Source: Paraspadella gotoi (Eukaryota; Chaetognatha). Taken from it: a stretch of 64,000 nt of DNA. How positions within the stretch are numbered: the first letter of the stretch is position 1; every line of letters begins with the position of its first letter. A program made the position numbers and the translations under genes. This document shows positions 13,870 to 25,630 of the stretch, in pieces. The stretch is from contig CM119263.1 in the NCBI GenBank assembly GCA_051294375.1, positions 11,633,130 through 11,697,129 on the forward strand, given 5' to 3'. The notes beneath the pieces were generated by a model. It saw only the letters and a list, made by a program, of their open reading frames with translations. It was not told where the DNA came from and did no database searches.

Positions 13870-15830
13870 CTCCACAATGCCAGTGGGCGTGTCATTGAAC
13901 CTCATAAAAATGGGAAAAAAGGGGGGGAAACTTTCTCCGCGTGCAAAGAATCGAAGCAGCAGGTGCGAACGTGGAGATGCCGACAAATGTAGTCGAGCTG
14001 GAATAGAGGGAGGAGGAGAAAAAACAGGACTCAGCGACGCCATATTCGTTCTTGGCGGCGGCGGTGGCGGTCAGCGGCGGAAGAAGACAACAAACAAGAA
14101 TGAGAAGGGCTAAAAAAAAAAAGTAAGTTACGAAAAATCTTTACCACCTCATTCGCTTTTTTTCCCACCCTTTTTTTTTCTGTTGGTCGACATAGAGAAA
14201 GCCGAGTTCGTTCAAGTGTGAAAGGAGGATCAGTAGAGGCATGAGGAGTGAACGAAGGGGACAGGAGGTCAAGGCAAGTGAAGAAAGGGAAGGGAGGAGG
14301 AGGAAGAAGGGAAAGGATGAAAAAAAAAAGGGAAATGGGGGATTAAGAAACAGTCAGCAGAAAAAAAAACGAAACCTAAAGAACGAAAGAAAATTAGAAA
14401 CTAAGAGAGTAAGAAGGAAGAAAAAAGGGAGACAAAAGGATAAAAATATCTGTAAACTAAAAAGTAAATAAGAGAGTAAATTGGAAAAAGATTTAAAACA
14501 AACGAACAAAATAGCCTCGTTCGCATTCAATCGAATAGAATCGATGTATTCTGACAAACCATATTCCGTTTGATGAAAAAGCTGATTAATTTTCGTAGAA
14601 ACCTTGGGAGGATTATCCAAAAAGCCTCGAAGAAACGGAAGTTGGAGGAAAAGAAGAAGCATGGCCGGACCGATTTGGCACTAAAAGGAAAATCAACGTC
14701 TTACGATGGCGACGAAAACTGATAATGGGAATTATCAAATTTACTTATAAAAGACGGCGTCTTAAAACAATTAATTAATAAACATAATAAATAAATTTCA
14801 TAAATAAACATGGAAATATAACAAAAAGCATCACAAAAGAAATGATTTCTTGAGATGAGATTCAAGGCCAAGTAGACCTGACGGATCCTTGTCGCAATAT
14901 ATATTATTATATATTATATATTATTATATATTATTATATATGGTAATCATTTCTTTACAGTTAAATGTGAAAAATCCAGCTAAATATATCATTGATATTT
15001 TAAACTTTGAACAAACGATAATATCAAAAGAATTAAACGGAAAGGATCATAATACATATAATAAAATACCTTCCTACAACACATCTTAATTAAATGTAGT
15101 TTTACCCGAGTTAAGAGAATTTGAGACGTAAGTTGGACAGAGCGACTGAAGGATCGACCAACCGACCGACCGACAGATCGATCGAAAACTACAACCGAAA
15201 GGAAAATTAATAATAGAGAATAGAGAACTAAAGGAATTTTTGCGGAAGCGGATTCGCGCAAATGGTTCGATGAAAAAGTCATGGATCATTCACAATCTGA
15301 TCTTTCCCCGGGGGGGTCACAATTAAACGATCTCATCTCCGAAGAAAAATGATTTTCCGGCCCCACGGGGAGTCAAACGGAAGGGGAAACGTGGACGGGG
15401 GGGGGGGAGGATGGGAAGCGGAAGAAAGGGAAAAAAAATTGGGGCAAAAGTGGGTGTTGAAAAATTAAAGAGAAGGAGAGAAGAGACCTGCAGAAGGGAA
15501 TGTGGTTAAGATACCGGTAAAAAAAAAGTGACGTTCATTAAAAAAGCGCGCCAAACTGTAACAGTTGTAATGTAGATGTCGTTGTGAAAAGTCTCTAAAG
15601 GAGGAGGCGAAGCGGTGAGGTTCGGGCGACGAAAAAGAAAAAAAAAGGCTCAGCGTCGCATCGCGAGTGCACGAGGATAGTCGCATCCCTTTTTTTATGG
15701 AGGAGTGAGCAGCAATGGGCTTTGGATGTTTTGATATCAGCTTATGGGCGATAACAAATTCTGAAAAGAGAATATTGGAACAAAAGCCAAAACAATAACA
15801 ACCAATGACCGATTAGGAAAAAGGCGACGA
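13870..15830. other. Purine-rich non-coding DNA
   Basis: The stretch 14230-14480 is more than 80% A+G on the plus strand. An AT repeat (TATTATATA units) lies at 14896-14941. A run of ACCGACCGACCGACAGATCG at 15156-15180 resembles the end of the dispersed family seen at 28.6 kb. No gene is recognised. Confidence 0.4.
14896..14941 (+). repeat. AT-rich tandem repeat
   Basis: Units of TATTATATATTA are repeated in tandem. Confidence 0.85.
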
Positions 15831-15832
15831 TG

Positions 15833-15866
<34 letters not shown>

Positions 15867-15867
15867 A
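15833..15867 (+). repeat. (ACG)n triplet repeat
   Basis: About eleven ACG triplets. It is the inverted partner of the CGT repeat at 16009-16041. Confidence 0.9.
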
Positions 15868-16008
15868 CGCGATTTCGTCGCGGGGATTTAATTTAAAGGG
15901 AGAATGAGCGGCTCTCGCTGACGATAAACTGATCGGTCCGAAACGCATTGTTTCCTTTTGAAAAATTGAGCCCATTATCGCTTGATTCGCCGACGTCCTC
16001 GTTTGAGT

Positions 16009-16009
16009 A

Positions 16010-16041
<32 letters not shown>
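16009..16041 (+). repeat. (CGT)n triplet repeat
   Basis: About ten CGT triplets. It is the reverse complement of the repeat 140 bp upstream, so the two could pair. Confidence 0.9.
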
Positions 16042-16779
16042 GGGTTTAGTTTTGATCCTCGTCGTCGTTGCAGAGTCCTTCGCGTTGGAGAGAGAGGGAG
16101 ATAACCAACTCTTCATCTTTGGGCGAGAAAAACTGGCCACCTGGTAATGCCTTATGACCGCGTACGCCTACGCACGTCGGCGCGCGCAGAACGTGCTTCA
16201 TAAAACCACATCCTCGCATGCGTGCTCAGTAAAACCACATCCATGCAGGCGGACACCGACTCCCTCCGAGCGTCCATTATCTCCACTGATTATTCCGTCC
16301 GCCTCGTCAATGCGCTACATCTGTCGCTGTGTTGCCGTTCGAAGTTTTTCGGTTAAACCAATGACGCGACTTATTGCCCAAGGGAAGAACGAGCGACTCT
16401 ATTTAGAACGGGGACGTGGGTGCTTCGTCTTATGTAGTATTATTGTTGTCAGTTATTTTTATTATTATTTATTGTAATAAGTTCGTACTGCAAAAAACAA
16501 GGATACTAGTAGACATAGTAGTATTTTACGATTAATATATGGCAAGAAAATAAAATATTTAAAAAAAAAGATGATGAACAAAAAAAGAAAAACGTTGCAC
16601 CTCTTGTCGTATTCGGTGGACGAAACTCAGAAATCAAAAACAATTCTGATTGACGCCTTTCGCCCTCCGATAATCAAAAGGGGGGGGGGGAAGTCGAGAT
16701 GGAGCGTCACCCGCCACGCCACCCCGAGTCTGAAAGAAATATGGGACGAAATTAGGCAAAATTAAATGGGGCTTAACAA

Positions 16780-17048
16780 AGAGTAATGGTTTTTCGGGAG
16801 TCAGGTTTGCGAGAGTGTGTCGGGAACGATTTGCTCGGGAAGGAAAAGGAAAAAAAAAAAGAAATTAAATTTAAAGGAAAGAAAAATCGATTTAAAAAAA
16901 ATGAGGAAAGTTTAAAAAGAAGGATAAAGAGGCTGGAAAAAGAGGGGAAAAAGATTATCGGCAGAAAGGAAGAAGATCAAAAAGACTGAAGGAAAGGATA
17001 ACATTAGATAGGGGAAGGGGAAGGGGAAATAAAGAAAGTAAAAGAGTT

Positions 17049-17079
<31 letters not shown>

Positions 17080-17778
17080 GCTGATGGGAGAGAGAAAGAG
17101 AGAGAGAGGCTGATGGGAGAGAGAAAGGGAAAAGATAAGTAATATTAGGAGTGAGGAGGAAAAAGATTTGGGGAGGGAGTAAAATAAAAAAGAGAGAAAA
17201 AGGATAAAGAAAAAAAGAGGAGACTCAAGGAAACCCGAGATGTTTTGTCCCGGATTGAAAGAGCCCGAAATAGAAGATCCCTCGGTTTATTCTCAAGTGG
17301 CGCCGTTTTTTAGAACAAAACGGGCGAAGAAGCGGGGGATCTTGGGAATTATTTAGGCGATTTAATGTGAAGGAAGTCTTTTATTATAAATCATAGAAAT
17401 GCTAGAAAATGTGATTGTTAAAAATTATTCGCCGTTAATATTGTGGTTAATTCGTTTTGAAACGCTTTCATTATTTCGTGGAGATTCCCATTTAATTCCG
17501 TATTTCGGTGCCACTGTATCTTAGCAACCACAAACATTTTCGTTTTATTTCTTTTTCGCTCTCTCTCTGTAAAATCGCAGTCTTCCCTCATGACCCGAAA
17601 GACTTTAACCCTCAATCTTGAGCCATGATGACAAAATAAGATCCCTCTTTAGATCTGAAGGACGTCCTTTTAAGCTAAGGTTCGTCGAACGAAGGCGAGG
17701 AATGAAAGAAAAAAAAAGAAGGAAGAAAGCAACCCGAAAAGGAAAAAAAGGGAGCAAAAAAAAAAAAACAAAAAAGAA

Positions 17779-17814
<36 letters not shown>

Positions 17815-18260
17815 GGTCAAAAAAGAAAAAGGAAAAAAATGGGGCTGGTAAAGAAGAACGATGTAGGATGCATTTCAAATGATAAAAAGAATGGAGAGTG
17901 GATAAAGAAAAGATAAAAGGAACGGGACAGAATAAAACCCTGGGCATTTTTTATCCCAACTCCCGTCGTCCCGATTGAAAGAAAGAAAGAAATGAGAGAA
18001 AGAAAAGAAAGAAAAGGAATCACGGCGTATGAAGGGGATAAACGAATTTGGAGCAAAGAGAATTCTATAAAAATAAAAAATAAAAGAAATATTTGGGAAA
18101 AAACATAAAAGAGAATTCTGTATTCTTCGAGTCTCGACGTGAAAGGCAATCACAAAGGAGCAACCACAAGGAGGACCAAAAGGAAAAGGAAGAAAGGGAA
18201 AGTCGTGAAACGGTGAGAGACTTAAATCGAAAAGGAAAAGTAGAATAATAGACTGTGATT
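16780..18260. other. Long polypurine-biased stretch
   Basis: The plus strand is mostly A and G here. It includes GA tracts at 17048-17078, a 29-bp repeat with GGCTGATGGGAGAGAG (17079-17131, two copies) and (GAAA)n at 17776-17814. Opposing open frames are Lys/Glu-rich or Phe/Ser-rich only, as expected from base composition. No gene is recognised. Confidence 0.5.
17776..17814 (+). repeat. (GAAA)n microsatellite
   Basis: About ten GAAA units. Confidence 0.95.
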
Positions 18261-18381
18261 CTCTTTGGCGTTGAGGGAGACGGAAAATCAAGTAAAATAA
18301 ACTTCAATGATACAAACATAGGAACAGAACTTAAATCGCCGAATGGAGACTTGTCGTTGTTCAAAGTCCTTTCATTCTAAA

Positions 18382-18545
18382 AACAAGAACGGTAATTCCA
18401 ATGTGTTTCGACGCAGTAGCTTACTTTCTGGGTGTTTACGACATGTCCTGCATCGGAAATTTTATTCTTTATATCAATTCTATAAATTCTTTAAAAACAA
18501 AAGTTGCGCTGTCGCTTAGATTTGAGGTTCTTTATGTATAAACAA
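18382..18545 (+). repeat. Partial copy of the CGCGAGTACTCGCG dispersed family
   Basis: It begins with AACAAGAACGGTAATTCCAA, as in the fuller copies at 24937, 28592 and (reversed) 48285. It keeps the ACATGTCCTGCAT and TTTATTCTTTATA blocks and then loses similarity before the GC-rich end. Confidence 0.6.
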
Positions 18546-19269
18546 GTAAGTGTAGCAGTAGTATTTCATACCCCGCTACTCGTCCGATAATCAGCAGCAC
18601 CTATGACTCGGGTTCGCGCCCTGCTGATTCACACAAGTATAAGCCGTAAAAGCCTAAACCCTGTTGGTGAATGTTATTTTGTCCGTGGTATGTTACTTTC
18701 TTATTAAATCATACAAATGGAGTAAGTTCTTCCTCTACTAAAACAATATTCGCAACGAGTCCAAGAAAAAATTAGTTTTACGACTACAAGAAATAAAAAG
18801 AAAGGAGTTGAGAAGGGAAAATCCTCACCTGAGGCACATAACTTACTTTCTTGTGAGTGACGTCATCTTTGTTTTCGTGGTCGTCGTCGTCGTCGTCGAG
18901 TTACTTCGGGTGCAAGGATGATGACGATCAGACACTTTACATTACTAAGTATATTCGAGCTTTTTCGACTTTTTGACTGAACTTTAAACTTAACTTTCGG
19001 TGGTGAATTAATTATGAAAAATTATAAAAATTATAAACACGCCAGAAATGGGGTTAAGGTGGGAGCCAAATTTTGTCAGGGTACATACGTTGCGAACGTC
19101 GAACATTTTCTTCCTCATGGAAACGCCCATGAAGTATGATACCGCCATGACAAAGTATTTTTGATTCTCTTCTCAATTTTGTTTTTACTTAGACGATAGA
19201 ACTGACAGCATAAAACATTTCCACCCACAAGGCATCATCGTTACGAGGTGAGCTATCACGTGATTGTAG

Positions 19270-19545
19270 AAAAGAAGTTTAGTATGGCAAAGTGGGGACA
19301 TGTATGATGCTCGGGGTGTGAGGCATCTCCCTACAGCTGGCTCTCAGAGCTCTGGAGCTGCAGCGATAACCCCACGTCACTGGCGTGTTTATGCTTACAG
19401 CATCACACTTTAACCAGCGTGACCGTGAGGGGATTGAACCCGGAACTCACGGTTGGTGAACGGGTACTTAGCTGTCCATGCCAATGGGACGAAGTGCGGT
19501 TCACCAAGCTATACGGGAGGCGAATTTTGGATTCACCACATTAGG
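19270..19545 (-). repeat. tRNA-derived SINE-like element, family 1
   Basis: On the minus strand it has the same block order as the copy at 5292: CCGTATAGCTTGGTGAA, then TTGGCATGGACAGCTAAGTA, then a B-box-like GGGTTCAATCCCC, then AAAGTGTGATGCTGTAAGCA. It extends further in the tail than the 5.3-kb copy, so the full element is at least 275 bp. Confidence 0.6.
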
Positions 19546-19726
19546 ATATTTTTTTTACCTTGTATTCTGTCGAGTTGAGAAGCTCGTTTTATTCTCACGG
19601 CGTTTTTATTGTTATAGACTTCAGCTACAACAAGAAAAGACGAGGAAATTTTAGCAGAGACGGATTCTGAAAAGACCTTGGCTACGAAGATAAAAGAGAC
19701 GTAAACTTATTGGGTTATTTGTACTC

Positions 19727-19734
19727 CCTCTCTC

Positions 19735-19765
<31 letters not shown>

Positions 19766-19787
19766 CTTTCTCTCTCTCTCGCTCTCT
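19727..19787 (+). repeat. (CT)n tract
   Basis: CT repeats with TTTC interruptions. Confidence 0.9.
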
Positions 19788-20157
19788 CCTTTTATCTTTC
19801 AGCGTTTCCGGGCCCGCTCTCCCCTCCTTTCTACGTCGTCTTCTGTATGTCAACCATCTGCAACTGACAAGCGAAACGAAAACAACTGCGATATTTTTTT
19901 CATATTTTATATTTTTTGCTTCGGAAGATTCGTTTTCATCTAAAAGTTTCCCTTTTTGTTTCTTTTTTTTTAGTTGCCGAGTCAGTTTTTTTTTATTTTT
20001 TGTCAGTTACTTTGTCTTTTCTTATTTCTTGTTCGATTGAGCGAAGCAGCTGATTTTTCGTTTACCAATTCATTGATTTCTCAGATTTCTTTCTTGCATT
20101 TTGCATTGTTCATTCATTTGTTACTGTGGAGGTCGCTCTAGATAGGAGAGTTTCGAT

Positions 20158-20159
<2 letters not shown>

Positions 20160-20194
<35 letters not shown>

Positions 20195-20221
20195 CTCTCT
20201 ATCTCTCTCTCTCTCTCTCTC

Positions 20222-20252
<31 letters not shown>
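20160..20252 (+). repeat. Imperfect (CT)n tract
   Basis: CT repeats with short interruptions such as CTAT and TTTC. Confidence 0.9.
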
Positions 20253-20726
20253 ATTCTCATTATTAATTTTTCTCCGATTTATCTTTGTTCGTTCACCCGT
20301 TCGATTTGGTTTCGCAGTTCAACTGGAGGGCGTTTCCTACTTCACGTGGACTTAGCAGGAAATTTCATTTCGGGAGGAGACTCACCCCACTGCCTTACCC
20401 ACATGCCTTACCCCCTTCTGCGCACCAGTCTCCCCGTTCCGCCCTCCTTTCCCGTCTTCTAGTTCTCGAGTGCTTTGTTAGTGATTACGTCTCAGCCGAC
20501 GGTGGACCTTTTTGCCTAATCCTCTTCTCCTTTTCTTTTTCTTTTAAAATGTAAATTAGTTCGTTGTTATAGTAGTGTGGACTTGAAACTTGTTGCGCCC
20601 ACAGTATCCATATTATACCTGCGTGCGTTTAAACACAACACGCCCTTTCGAATATTATAAATATATCATCCTCTTATAGCAAGAGGCAGGAAACTAATGT
20701 ATTTCGAGCTCAATGGATCGTAAGAA

Positions 20727-20812
20727 AATTAGAGAGAGGGAGAGAGGGAGAGAGAGAGAGAGAGAGAGAAGGAGAGAGAGAGGAGAGAGAAGAGAGATAG
20801 AGAGAGAGAGGA
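20727..20812 (+). repeat. Imperfect (GA)n tract
   Basis: GA repeats broken by GGA and ATA steps. It lies 165 bp before the long CT tract, in the opposite sense. Confidence 0.9.
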
Positions 20813-20976
20813 CAGATTCAGAGACATAATAACAGAGAGTGACATCGTCAGTGAAATTGAGACAGAGAGCAAGAAAGTCTCCTCCTTCTTAGTTGAGACC
20901 CTTTTGTAAATGAACATGAACAGTTTTGAATCTTTTGTGATACATTCATCATTTATTGTCTTTTCGATTCTCGGAA

Positions 20977-21146
<170 letters not shown>

Positions 21147-22256
21147 CTAACTCTCGCCTGTTTTTTCTTTCTTTATTCGCTCCTCATTCGTCCGTGGTTA
21201 ACCCAAGGCCAAACAGAATGGGATGCCGAGTCAGAATCGAGACGCTAAACCACCATCAATCGGCGAACAAACCTCGTTTCCGCACTCAAAACTCTTTATT
21301 ATATAAAAGCGCAATCCTTCTCTTCTTTTTCCACGAAAGGTAAGTTCTTCTTTGTCACTTCTCTTCTTCTTGACGACGGGGCTGGGAGTGGGCAATAAAG
21401 ATAAGACAAGATAATAAAGTTCAGTCACGACTTATATTGGGGAATATTACGATAGTTACATAGATTAAATAGTTACATACACGTTCATAGATTTTAAAAT
21501 TTTGCCTCATTCGTAGGAAAAGATTCGGAATGACTACGACGACGATTACGACGAAGACGACGAGACGACGAGACGACGATTCTGAGAAACTTGGAGTGTC
21601 AACCGCCAGACTCCATAAAACCCGACCTTCTCTCTCCTGCGATGTTATAAGTTCGCTGATCAGTTTCTACTCCCACTCGCTTGCTTTCTTTCGTATTTCA
21701 CTCGCCACCTTCAGTACGAACGCCGTCGTCGCCACCCAGTTGGCGACCACACCGAATCCTGAGAGACAGAGTCCCGACTCCCGACCACAACTGCCTCCAC
21801 AACCTGACGACCTCTGGCCGGCGGAGACTCTTGAGGTCAATGCTTGGGCCAAAACAAAGAAGCGAGAAGAAACGGCGGGAAAGAATTTGAAGGGAAAGGA
21901 GCCAGGGTAAGGAGATAAGGATGATAAGTATTTGGTTGGTATTATTGAACCTCTGTTTACACGAAAAAGAGAGATGGTTATTTTTAGAATCAAATTCGAA
22001 ATGGTACTCTCTATAAACATACTGCTTTATTTAAGACCGGATGGGTGTTTAACGTTTTTTTTTAACAAGCGACAATGATTACCATAAAATGAGAAAACTT
22101 AACATCTAAATAAAAAGAACCAAATTTTAAGGAAGGCAAGCTGCTAAAGCCTTGCCCATACGCGTACCAAGACAATTTCCAACATAAGTACCTTATTAGC
22201 GCCTCTAATTACCGGAAAAAAGAAAAAGCGATGGGGCGGGAGAGAGGGTGATACAG

Positions 22257-22261
22257 AGAAA

Positions 22262-22302
<41 letters not shown>

Positions 22303-22410
22303 AAAAAGAAAGAGAAAAAGAAAGAGAAAAGAGAAAAGAAGAAAGAAAGAAGAAAAAAGAAAAAAAAAGAAAGAAAGCAGGACAGACAGACAGACAGACA
22401 GACAGACAGA
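22257..22410 (+). repeat. Compound (GAAA)n / (GACA)n microsatellite
   Basis: GAAA units run from 22257 to about 22302. After a purine-rich spacer, seven to eight GACA units fill 22381-22410. Confidence 0.93.
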
Positions 22411-22919
22411 AAGAAAGAAAAGAGACAGAGTCAGAAAAGAGATAGAGACAGACAGATAGAGACTGAGAGGCTCTCGTTCCAATCTCGCAGAATTGGCGTC
22501 TGTCAATTCGCCATCTGCGTCGAATAGCGTCAACGTCATCCGTAATCAAGTTGCCATGACGACGAGGAAGACGACGAGAAGCATGACGACTTCAACGACA
22601 ACAACGACGACGAAGGCGCGAATTTTTACCGGTTTCAGGGGAGGAATAAACGCCAGGGTCGACGAATCGACGCCTCAGAGAAAAAGGAAGAGAGGAGAAA
22701 GAATTTGAAACTTAAATACGAATCTAAGAGAAGGAAAAGAAAGGAACTCACCGGCAAAAGAGAGGGACAAAGAAAATAGGACAAAAATAAGCTAAAGAGC
22801 ATGAGGCATAATCATTGATTATTAAGCTATGAGCATAAGAGCAGAACAGCTTAATAAAATAAAAAAAAGGCGAGAAAAAAAAAAGCCGGAAGCAGATAAA
22901 CCGAAGAAGTTAAGACGAT

Positions 22920-23040
22920 AAAATAAAGACAGGCGTCGCCGATCGATCGAGACTCCGCCTACTTCCGGCCGTCCGCCGCCCGCCGCCCGGCGCACGCCGC
23001 CGACCGACAATCGCTCCTCTTCCGCCGACCAGATGGCGAT
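22920..23040. promoter_or_regulatory. GC- and CpG-rich patch, possible promoter
   Basis: This 120-bp patch is strikingly GC-rich (CCGCCCGCCGCCCGGCGC core) in AT-rich surroundings. CpG-dense patches are often near promoters, but no gene start could be tied to it. Confidence 0.2.
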
Positions 23041-23396
23041 TCCATTATTAATTTTCCCGCCTTCAATTAGAACGAGGGAATTTTTCCTTTTTAAAAAAAA
23101 AAAAAAAATTCTCACTTTTTTACTTAAAAAAAAAAAAAATTCCGGTTCTTTTCAATTTCTACGCAAATTTTCCCACGAGGTTTATTTATGGCCGGAAATA
23201 AGGAGGAAAGAAAGGACGCTGACGATGGTGGATGGTGGCGGGAACGGGGAGCGGAGGCCGAGTTGGAAAATATTTTCAGTCGGCTCCCTCCGAATTTTCT
23301 CGCGCTACAAATCTTTGCAAAATTATGCGAGAGCTTCTTATTTTCTCCCGTTTTGTTTCCGCCATTCCTCTGTCTGTCTGTCATTCTCTGTTGCGC

Positions 23397-23458
23397 GTTC
23401 TCTCTCTCTTTCTCCTTTATTCTCTCTCTCACTCACTCACACTCTCTCTCTCTCTCTT
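23397..23458 (+). repeat. Imperfect (CT)n tract
   Basis: CT repeats with CACTCACTCACA in the middle. Confidence 0.88.
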
Positions 23459-23518
23459 CACCGCCTTAAAACCCCTCTCCCTTCACAAACCCTTTCAATT
23501 TAGATGATTAACATCAGT

Positions 23519-23528
23519 NNNNNNNNNN
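23519..23528. other. Assembly gap (10 N)
   Basis: Exactly ten N, the placeholder size often used for gaps of unknown or minimal length. Confidence 0.98.
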
Positions 23529-23691
23529 AATCACCCGCATGATTTTAATTTGATTATCGATAATCGAATCGACATTAAAAAGTTAAATCGCGACAATTAA
23601 ATCAGAACAACATAATTTAATACGACAGAGGCGAGTCGAGGAAAACCCTCTCTTTTCAGAGATGCCACACAATCTATTCAAAAATCCGGCT

Positions 23692-24176
23692 TCAGAGGCA
23701 AATGCTGCAGAGGAATTTTCCGCAATCGTTGAGGCAGTAGTTGACGCATTTGTTTGTCCAAGGGTACTGCGCGTTAGAGCCCCAGTTGTTGCTCGAGTCC
23801 CAGGAGTTACCGAAGTTATGGTTGTTGATGCTGTTGATGTTATTGGCGTTATTATTGTTATTATTGTTGTTGTTATTATTGTTGTTATTGTTGTTGTTGT
23901 TATTGCTTCGCTTTTCAATATCTTCCTCTTCTCTTTTTCCCCATCCGCCTCCTCCGTTGTTGTTGTTGTTGTTGTTGCAGAAGCTGCAGTCGCCCTTATA
24001 ATCGTTGCATTGCTTCATGCATTCGAAGAGGCAGTCCTTGCGACATCCGTAACAATAGTTGACCTTCATCCAGTAGAACATGTTATTGTTGTTATTGTTG
24101 TTATTGTTGTTGTTATTGTTGTTATTATTATTGTTATTGTTATTGTTAGATTCCACGGAGAAAACCATCAGCAGGC
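23692..24176 (-). CDS. Asn-rich, Cys-rich probable secreted protein, last exon
   Basis: I do not recognise this protein. On the minus strand a strong acceptor (pyrimidine-rich, ending TTCATTCCAG) precedes 24176. The exon then reads GLLMVFSVES, which looks like the end of a signal peptide. Next come about 22 Asn; a module with seven Cys (C-x2-C-x3-C-x3-C-x3-C-x6-C-x2-C); seven Asn; GGGGWGKR; EEEDIEKR; about 19 Asn with a few other residues; a Trp/Ser/Asn segment; and a second module C-x3-C-x3-C-x4-C-x2-C. The stop is TGA, with two residues or fewer after the last cysteine. The two modules share C-x3-C-x3-C and the closing C-x2-C, suggesting internal duplication. Asn runs mix AAC and AAT codons. 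The first coding exon, with the signal-peptide start, would lie at higher coordinates and was not found; without splicing, an upstream ATG in the same frame gives 192 residues. It lies on the opposite strand to the afadin exon, perhaps inside that gene's intron. Poly-Asn could also be a by-product of an (AAC)n repeat, but the ordered cysteines argue for a real exon. Confidence 0.55.
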
Positions 24177-24936
24177 CTGGAATGAAATGAGAATGAAAAA
24201 TGATCACATTGAACAAAAAGAAGGCGACTCGCTCATCCCAATACCGACACAGAATCCCGTTAATGTACATTCTCCAAACATTTGGTTTTCCCCTTATAAT
24301 AATATTCGTTTCGTATATGGGATTGAGGTCTCCCTTTTAATTTCTCTGATCGCTTCTTTTCTTCTTTCTCTTTAATTCTTCCATTTCATTCGTCCACTCG
24401 GTCCTTCCATTCTTCACTTCTTTTTCCGCTCAATATTGGTTCGTAATTCTCGGAAGCCGCCACTTCCGCCACGGTTGCCGCGGAGACGGGTAAACAAACA
24501 AAGAATAAACAAATGAAGAAAAGCACGAAACGTGAAGCAAACGATCAGATAAATAAAGAAGGAGAAAGACAATTGCAAGAATTGAAAGGACTCGTGAGTC
24601 AGCAACGTCAGCTTCGGCAAAGTTAGAACCCACATAAAACACTATTTTATTTTTTTAAGAAGAAAAAAAAACTTTTTAAATATTGTTACATCTTTTGATT
24701 TTTGAAAGTCCGAGATTAAAAATAGATAGATAGATACATAGATACATAGATACATAGATAGAAAAATAAACCTCTCTTTTCGTGATTGACAAATGAACCG
24801 TTTGACGGTTGACAATTATATTATCCGCACGATCCGACCCAAATTCCGAAACCCGGTCACATCCACAATAAATCAGGGAAACTCGTTCGAGCCCAAAGAA
24901 CCCACAGAGTCAGTGACTCCTCAAAGTGAAAAAAAA
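24177..24936. other. Non-coding flank of the Asn/Cys-rich exon
   Basis: This probably contains the upstream intron of the minus-strand exon. It includes a GATA/GATACATA simple repeat at 24722-24765. No first exon could be assigned. Confidence 0.35.
24722..24765 (+). repeat. GATA/GATACATA simple repeat
   Basis: Tandem AGATAGATACATAGATACAT units. Confidence 0.9.
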
Positions 24937-25346
24937 AGAACGGTAACTCCAATGAGTTGCGCCGCAGTGACTTTATTTTTACATGCATTTCCCTTTGATC
25001 ACATAATATGACATGATATAAAAGTTCAGCGGAGAGAAGAAAAAGACAAAATGGCGAGGCATTATATTTTACAACATGACTAAAACCTTTTTTTGCCCGT
25101 GTATTTATGACATGTACTGAATCAAAATTCCGTCTTTTATTCTTTATAGTTTTAGGAATTCCTGAAGGTGGCGCAAGCAGCCCCTTAAAATTGAGGTTCT
25201 TTTCTGTCTTAATAAATGAGCAAGCAACTATAGGAAAATTCTATGCATTTTCAACATAAGTGGGACAGACCAACGGACAGACATACCGACAGACCGACCG
25301 AAAAGTGACTTACAGAATTGCTCCGCGAGTACTCGCGGCGAAACTA
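24937..25346 (+). repeat. CGCGAGTACTCGCG dispersed family, near full copy
   Basis: It starts with AAGAACGGTAACTCCAATG and GTTGCGCCGCAGTGACTTTA. It carries ATTTATGACATGTACTGAAT and a run of GACA/ACCG motifs, and ends with CTCCGCGAGTACTCGCGGCG. The same order is found at 28592-28970 and, inverted, at 47965-48285. A GTTGCGCCGC motif near one end is mirrored at the other, suggesting a non-autonomous DNA transposon. No ORF is present. Confidence 0.7.
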
Positions 25347-25597
25347 ATAATCCGCTTTCGCTTTGATGCGACGGTGAGAAAATTCGATGGCCAACGTCCA
25401 AAGAGTTTCACGCTTCTCGCTTCAGCCTCACAAAATCAAAGAACGATTAAATCAATTGATCGAGGAGCGAGATTCCGTTGTTTCAATCATTTCCTCCTTT
25501 TAAAGGAACCTTCAAGTTTCGTATTTTCCGCCCTGACGGAGAACCTCAAACAATGTTCGACCACATGAACATTCGTCATAAATCAGTCGGGCTTGAA

Positions 25598-25598
<1 letters not shown>

Positions 25599-25630
<32 letters not shown>

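Noticed and set aside
15742-16140. Minus-strand frame with poly-Thr and poly-Val
   Set aside because: The homopolymers are translations of ACG/CGT repeats and nothing else in the frame looks conserved.
18575-18630. 5S rRNA-like fragment (CTCGTCCGAT block)
   Set aside because: Only about ten bases match; the flanking conserved 5S blocks are absent.
23662-24375. Plus-strand frame rich in Val and Ile opposite the Asn-rich exon
   Set aside because: It is the antisense shadow of the AAC/AAT repeats; the minus-strand frame has ordered cysteines and an acceptor site.
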